Source of the DNA: Burkholderia sp. Bp9142
GTDB lineage: Bacteria > Pseudomonadota > Gammaproteobacteria > Burkholderiales > Burkholderiaceae
Reading direction: 5' to 3'
DNA: 42,775 nucleotides
NCBI RefSeq assembly: GCF_003853415.1
Contig: NZ_QTPP01000057.1
Span: forward strand, 1 to 42,775
Shown: piece after piece, positions 39,008-42,775 of the stretch
Numbering within the stretch: the stretch's first letter is position 1
Layout: every line of letters starts with the position of its first letter
Position numbers and translations under genes: made by a program
Notes under the pieces: model-generated
What the model saw: the letters and a program-made list of their open reading frames with translations, nothing else
The model's database searches: none
Told to the model about the DNA's origin: nothing

Positions 39008-41704
39008 ATGTCCGCTGTACCGAACGAAGTGATGAAATATGTCGCCGCCGAACGTGACGACGACCCGCAGGAAACCGTTGAATGGCTCGAGTCGCTCGAC
39101 GGCGTGATCTCCTCCGTGGGCACCGGCCGCGCGCACTACCTGATCGAAAAGCAGATCGAATTCGCCCGCATGCACGGCGAACACCTGCCGTTCTCCGCGA
39201 ATACCCCGTACATCAACACGATCCCCGTCGAAGCCCAGGCGAAGATCCCGGGCGACCAGGACGTCGAGCACCGCATCCGTTCGTACACGCGCTGGAACGC
39301 GCTGGCGATGGTGCTGCGCGCGGGCAAGGACACGAACGTCGGCGGCCACATCGCGTCGTTCGCATCGGCCGCGACGCTCTATGACGTCGGCTACAACCAC
39401 TTCTGGCACGCGGCGTCCGACCAGCACGGCGGCGATCTCGTGTTCGTGCAGGGCCACTCGTCGCCGGGCGTGTACTCGCGCGCGTTCCTGCTCGGCCGCC
39501 TGTCGGAAGAGCAGCTCGACAGCTTCCGCCAGGAAGTCGACGGCAAGGGCATCTCGTCGTACCCGCACCCGTGGCTGATGCCGGACTTCTGGCAGTTCCC
39601 GACCGTGTCGATGGGCCTTGGCCCGATCATGGCGATCTACCAGGCCCGCTTCATGAAGTACCTGGAGGCCCGCGGCATCGCGAAGACGGAAGGCCGCAAG
39701 GTGTGGGCGTTCCTCGGCGACGGCGAGACGGACGAGCCGGAATCGCTCGGCGCGATCGGGATGGCGAGCCGCGAAAAGCTCGACAACCTCGTGTTCGTGA
39801 TCAACTGCAACCTGCAGCGTCTCGACGGCCCGGTGCGCGGCAACGGCAAGATCATCCAGGAACTGGAATCGGAATTCCGCGGCGCCGGCTGGAACGTGAT
39901 CAAGGTCATCTGGGGCAGCCGCTGGGATGCGCTGTTCGCACGCGACAAGTCCGGCGCGCTGATGCGCCGCATGATGGACGTCGTCGACGGCGAATACCAG
40001 ACGTACAAGTCGGAGTCGGGCGCGTACGTGCGCGAGCACTTCTTCAACACGCCTGAACTGAAGGCGCTCGTCGCCGACTGGTCGGACGACGACATCTGGG
40101 CGCTGAACCGCGGCGGTCACGATCCGCACAAGATCTACGCGGCGTTCCACGAAGCCAGCAACACGAAGGGCGCGCCGACCGTCATCCTCGCGAAGACCAT
40201 CAAGGGCTACGGGATGGGCGAGTCGGGCCAGGCGATGAACATCACGCACCAGCAGAAGAAGCTGCCGGTCGAGCAACTGAAGAAGTTCCGTGACCAGTTC
40301 CGCCTGCCGATCACCGACGAGCAGATCGCCGACGTGCCGTACCTGAAGTTCGAGGAAGGCTCGAAGGAACTCGAATACATGCGCAAGCAGCGCATGGACC
40401 TCGGCGGCTACCTGCCGCACCGCCGCGAGAAGGCGACGTCGCTGCCGGTGCCGGCGCTCGACACGTTCGAGCCGCTGCTGAAGGGCACGGGCGAAGGCCG
40501 CGAGATCTCGACGACGATGGCGTTCGTGCGGATCCTGAACATCCTGCTGAAGGACAAGGCGCTCGGCAAGCGCGTCGTGCCGATCGTCCCGGATGAATCG
40601 CGCACGTTCGGCATGGAAGGCCTGTTCCGCCAGATCGGCATCTGGAACCAGCAGGGCCAGAAGTACGTGCCGGAAGATTCCGACCAGCTGATGTTCTACA
40701 AGGAATCGGAAACCGGCCAGATCCTGCAGGAAGGCATCAACGAAGCGGGCGGCATGTGCGACTGGATCGCGGCGGCGACGTCGTACTCGACGCACGGCGA
40801 GATCATGGTGCCGTTCTACATCTTCTATTCGATGTTCGGCTTCCAGCGGATCGGCGACCTGGCATGGGCGGCGGGCGACATGCGCTCGCGCGGCTTCCTG
40901 CTCGGCGGCACCGCGGGCCGCACGACGCTGAACGGCGAAGGCCTGCAGCACGAAGACGGCCACTCGCTCCTGTGGGCGGCATCGGTGCCGAACTGCGTGA
41001 GCTACGACCCGACGTTCGGCTATGAACTCGCGGTGATCATCCAGGACGGTCTGCGCCGCATGGTGCAGGACCAGGAAGACGTGTACTACTACATCACGGT
41101 GATGAACGAGAACTACGAGCACCCGGCGATTCCGCAGGGCGAGCACGTGGCGGCCGACATCATCAAGGGCATGTACGCGTTCAAGAAGGCCGACGCCGAC
41201 CAGAAGGCACCGCGCGTGCAGCTGCTGGGCGCGGGCACGATCTTCAACGAAGTGATCGCAGCCGCCGACCTGCTGAAGAACGACTGGGGCGTCGCGGCCG
41301 ACCTCTGGAGCGTGCCGAGCTTCACCGAGCTCGCGCGTGAAGGCCACGAAGTCGAGCGCTGGAACCTGCTCCATCCGTCCGAGGAGCGTCGCCTGTCGCA
41401 CGTGCAGAAGTGCCTGAAGGACACGCAGGGTCCGGTCATCGCATCGACCGACTACGTGCGCGCGCTGGTCGACCAGATCCGTGGTCAGATCGATCGCCGC
41501 TTCGTCGTGCTGGGCACGGACGGCTTCGGTCGTTCGGACACCCGCGAGAAGCTGCGTCACTTCTTCGAAGTCGACCGTCACTGGGTCACCGTCGCCGCGC
41601 TGAACGCGCTGGCCGACGAAGGCACGATCGAGCGCAAGGTGGTCGCGGACGCGATCGCCAAGTACAACCTCGATCCGTCGAAGCCCAACCCGATGACCGT
41701 TTAA
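39008..41704 (+). CDS. aceE: pyruvate dehydrogenase E1 component, homodimeric type
   Basis: 898 residues, as in E. coli AceE (887). The first part includes GHIASFASAATLYDVGYNHFWHA, QGHSSPGVYSRAFLLGRL and WAFLGDGETDEPESLGAIGMASREKLDNLVFVINCNLQRLDGPVRGNGK, the thiamine-diphosphate motif GDG...NCNLQ. Later segments ESRTFGMEGLFRQIGIW, GTAGRTTLNGEGLQHEDGHS and the C-terminal KLRHFFEVDRHWV are standard. It decarboxylates pyruvate and acetylates the lipoyl group of AceF. The ribosome site AGGAGACG precedes ATG 39008. It is followed after 70 bp by aceF. Codon use is strongly biased, as expected for an abundant enzyme. Confidence 0.99.
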   Translation: MSAVPNEVMKYVAAERDDDPQETVEWLESLDGVISSVGTGRAHYLIEKQIEFARMHGEHLPFSANTPYINTIPVEAQAKIPGDQDVEHRIRSYTRWNALAMVLRAGKDTNVGGHIASFASAATLYDVGYNHFWHAASDQHGGDLVFVQGHSSPGVYSRAFLLGRLSEEQLDSFRQEVDGKGISSYPHPWLMPDFWQFPTVSMGLGPIMAIYQARFMKYLEARGIAKTEGRKVWAFLGDGETDEPESLGAIGMASREKLDNLVFVINCNLQRLDGPVRGNGKIIQELESEFRGAGWNVIKVIWGSRWDALFARDKSGALMRRMMDVVDGEYQTYKSESGAYVREHFFNTPELKALVADWSDDDIWALNRGGHDPHKIYAAFHEASNTKGAPTVILAKTIKGYGMGESGQAMNITHQQKKLPVEQLKKFRDQFRLPITDEQIADVPYLKFEEGSKELEYMRKQRMDLGGYLPHRREKATSLPVPALDTFEPLLKGTGEGREISTTMAFVRILNILLKDKALGKRVVPIVPDESRTFGMEGLFRQIGIWNQQGQKYVPEDSDQLMFYKESETGQILQEGINEAGGMCDWIAAATSYSTHGEIMVPFYIFYSMFGFQRIGDLAWAAGDMRSRGFLLGGTAGRTTLNGEGLQHEDGHSLLWAASVPNCVSYDPTFGYELAVIIQDGLRRMVQDQEDVYYYITVMNENYEHPAIPQGEHVAADIIKGMYAFKKADADQKAPRVQLLGAGTIFNEVIAAADLLKNDWGVAADLWSVPSFTELAREGHEVERWNLLHPSEERRLSHVQKCLKDTQGPVIASTDYVRALVDQIRGQIDRRFVVLGTDGFGRSDTREKLRHFFEVDRHWVTVAALNALADEGTIERKVVADAIAKYNLDPSKPNPMTV

Positions 41705-41774
41705 CGCACACGCGCCGTGTGATGCCGCGCGCCGCTTCCGGGAGGGGCGCGCGCGGCCATGGAGACACAAAAAG

Positions 41775-42775
41775 ATGAGTCAAGCGATCGAAGTGAAGGT
41801 GCCGGATATCGGCGATTACAAGGACGTGCCCGTCATCGAGGTGCTCGTGAAGGTGGGTGACACGGTCGAGCCCGAGCAGTCGCTCGTCACGCTCGAGTCG
41901 GACAAGGCGACGATGGATGTCCCGAGCCCGGCAGCCGGCACGGTCAAGGAAGTGAAGATCAAGGTGGGCGATTCCGTGTCGGAAGGCTCGCTGATCATCC
42001 TGCTCGACGGCGCCGCCGCGGCGCAGGTGAACGGCGCGGCCGCGCCGGCCGCAGCCCCGGCTCCGGCCGCAGCCCCGGCTCCGGCGGCAGCGCCGGCACC
42101 GGCTGCAGCAGCGCCGGCTGCCGCGCCGGCAGCGTCGGGCGGCACGCTCGAGGTGAAGGTGCCCGACATCGGCGACTACAAGGACGTCCCGGTGATCGAG
42201 ATCGGCGTGAAGGTCGGCGACACGGTCGAGAAGGAGCAGTCGCTCGTCACGCTCGAGTCGGACAAGGCGACGATGGATGTGCCGAGCCCGGCCGCCGGCG
42301 TCGTGAAGGACATCAAGGTCAAGGTGGGCGATTCGGTGTCGGAAGGCACGCTGATCGTGCTGCTCGACGCCGCCGGCGCACCGGCTGCCGCCGCGCCGCA
42401 GGCGAGCGCACCGGCTCCGGCCGCTGCCGCGCCGGCTCCGGCACCCGCTGCCGCTCCGGCACCCGCGCAGGCTGCACCGGCTCCGGCTGCCGCCGCGCCG
42501 GCCGCTGCGTCGGGCGAGTACCGCGCGAGCCACGCATCGCCGTCCGTGCGCAAGTTCGCGCGTGAACTCGGCGTCGAAGTCGCACGCGTGCAGGGCTCGG
42601 GTCCGAAGGGCCGTATCACGAAGGAAGACATCACCGGTTTCGTGAAGGGCGTGATGACGGGCCAGCGCGCGGCACCGGCCGCAGCGGCCGCGCCGGCCGG
42701 CGGCGGCGAGCTGAACCTGCTGCCGTGGCCGAAGGTCGACTTCTCGAAGTTCGGCCCGTTCGAGGCGAAGCCGCT
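41775..42775 (+). CDS. aceF: dihydrolipoyllysine-residue acetyltransferase (E2), N-terminal part
   Basis: The gene starts at ATG 41775 (GGAGACAC upstream) and is cut by the window end after about 333 residues. Two lipoyl domains lie at about 3-78 and 123-198, each with the DKA lysine (Lys44 and Lys164). They are joined by Ala/Pro-rich flexible linkers. The peripheral subunit-binding domain follows (ASPSVRKFARELGVEVARVQGSGPKGRITKEDI, about 253-287), and then the start of the catalytic domain linker (LLPWPKVDFSKFG). The catalytic core is outside. It receives the acetyl group from AceE and transfers it to CoA. Two lipoyl domains is fewer than the three of E. coli AceF. Confidence 0.98.
   Translation, partial: MSQAIEVKVPDIGDYKDVPVIEVLVKVGDTVEPEQSLVTLESDKATMDVPSPAAGTVKEVKIKVGDSVSEGSLIILLDGAAAAQVNGAAAPAAAPAPAAAPAPAAAPAPAAAAPAAAPAASGGTLEVKVPDIGDYKDVPVIEIGVKVGDTVEKEQSLVTLESDKATMDVPSPAAGVVKDIKVKVGDSVSEGTLIVLLDAAGAPAAAAPQASAPAPAAAAPAPAPAAAPAPAQAAPAPAAAAPAAASGEYRASHASPSVRKFARELGVEVARVQGSGPKGRITKEDITGFVKGVMTGQRAAPAAAAAPAGGGELNLLPWPKVDFSKFGPFEAKP
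41874..42280 (+). repeat. duplicated lipoyl-domain DNA inside aceF
   Basis: The 47-bp blocks 41874-41920 and 42234-42280 are identical, 360 bp (120 codons) apart. The surrounding domain DNA also agrees closely. This is a tandem domain duplication kept alike, including at silent third positions. Confidence 0.9.

Noticed and set aside
38981..41770. 929-codon open frame antisense to aceE
   Set aside because: Same base-composition artefact; no domain and no ribosome site, and aceE covers the whole span.
42040..42140. GC-rich repeats after the first lipoyl domain as a regulatory or mobile repeat
   Set aside because: They encode the Ala/Pro linker usual in E2 proteins.

Overview
The window is about 67% G+C and reads as ordinary chromosomal DNA of a beta-proteobacterium, most likely Burkholderia (cepacia-complex-like, chromosome 1). 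The grounds are gene content and protein style: an OmpC-type Burkholderiales porin, beta-proteobacterial ArgA with fused kinase-like and GNAT domains, glnA-ntrB-ntrC, homodimeric AceE followed by a two-lipoyl AceF, and GC-rich third codon positions throughout. The species call is inference. I see no phage, insertion sequence, integrase, CRISPR array or toxin-antitoxin pair. 31 protein genes and 2 tRNAs are annotated; the first and last genes run off the window.

Layout. 1-399: end of a class III aminotransferase. 550-624: tRNA-Val(CAC) on the minus strand, with its own promoter and terminator. 707-5688: an amino-acid module made of an Lrp-type regulator divergent from an aromatic aminotransferase, then RidA, a porin and an APC permease. 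5740-11356: a LysR regulator divergent from an AidB-clade acyl-CoA dehydrogenase, a family III CoA-transferase and an MHS symporter; this looks like an uptake-activation-oxidation route for an unidentified carboxylic acid. 11529-17453: yggX and argA (minus) divergent from hrpA (plus). 17633-21364: an exported beta-propeller with a membrane di-iron hydroxylase, then an EI24 membrane protein with a MoCF-domain protein. 21469-21933: rhodanese.

22338-26633: nitrogen control, glnA-ntrB-ntrC, with a well-formed sigma-54 promoter and NtrC-type sites in the 404-bp gap upstream. 26714-29633: an S9 oligopeptidase and exonuclease III. 29815-29891: initiator tRNA-fMet behind a near-consensus sigma-70 promoter. 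29974-35347: aspartate/glutamate racemase, SOS-type dinB, oligopeptidase A and folD. 35583-38734: a FixJ-type response regulator and a membrane PAS histidine kinase, divergent from aceE-aceF (39008 to the window end), which encode the pyruvate dehydrogenase core.

The most interesting signals are regulatory. argA and hrpA share one self-complementary -10 element and both look leaderless. dinB has a LexA box over its -10 and a GTG start about where transcription should begin. The LysR-acyl-CoA dehydrogenase gap holds a strong LysR operator candidate. folD and prlC have symmetric elements over their promoters. The LysR/AidB-like/CaiB-like/MHS cluster is the best candidate for an undescribed pathway. 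All calls come from reading the sequence; no database search was run.
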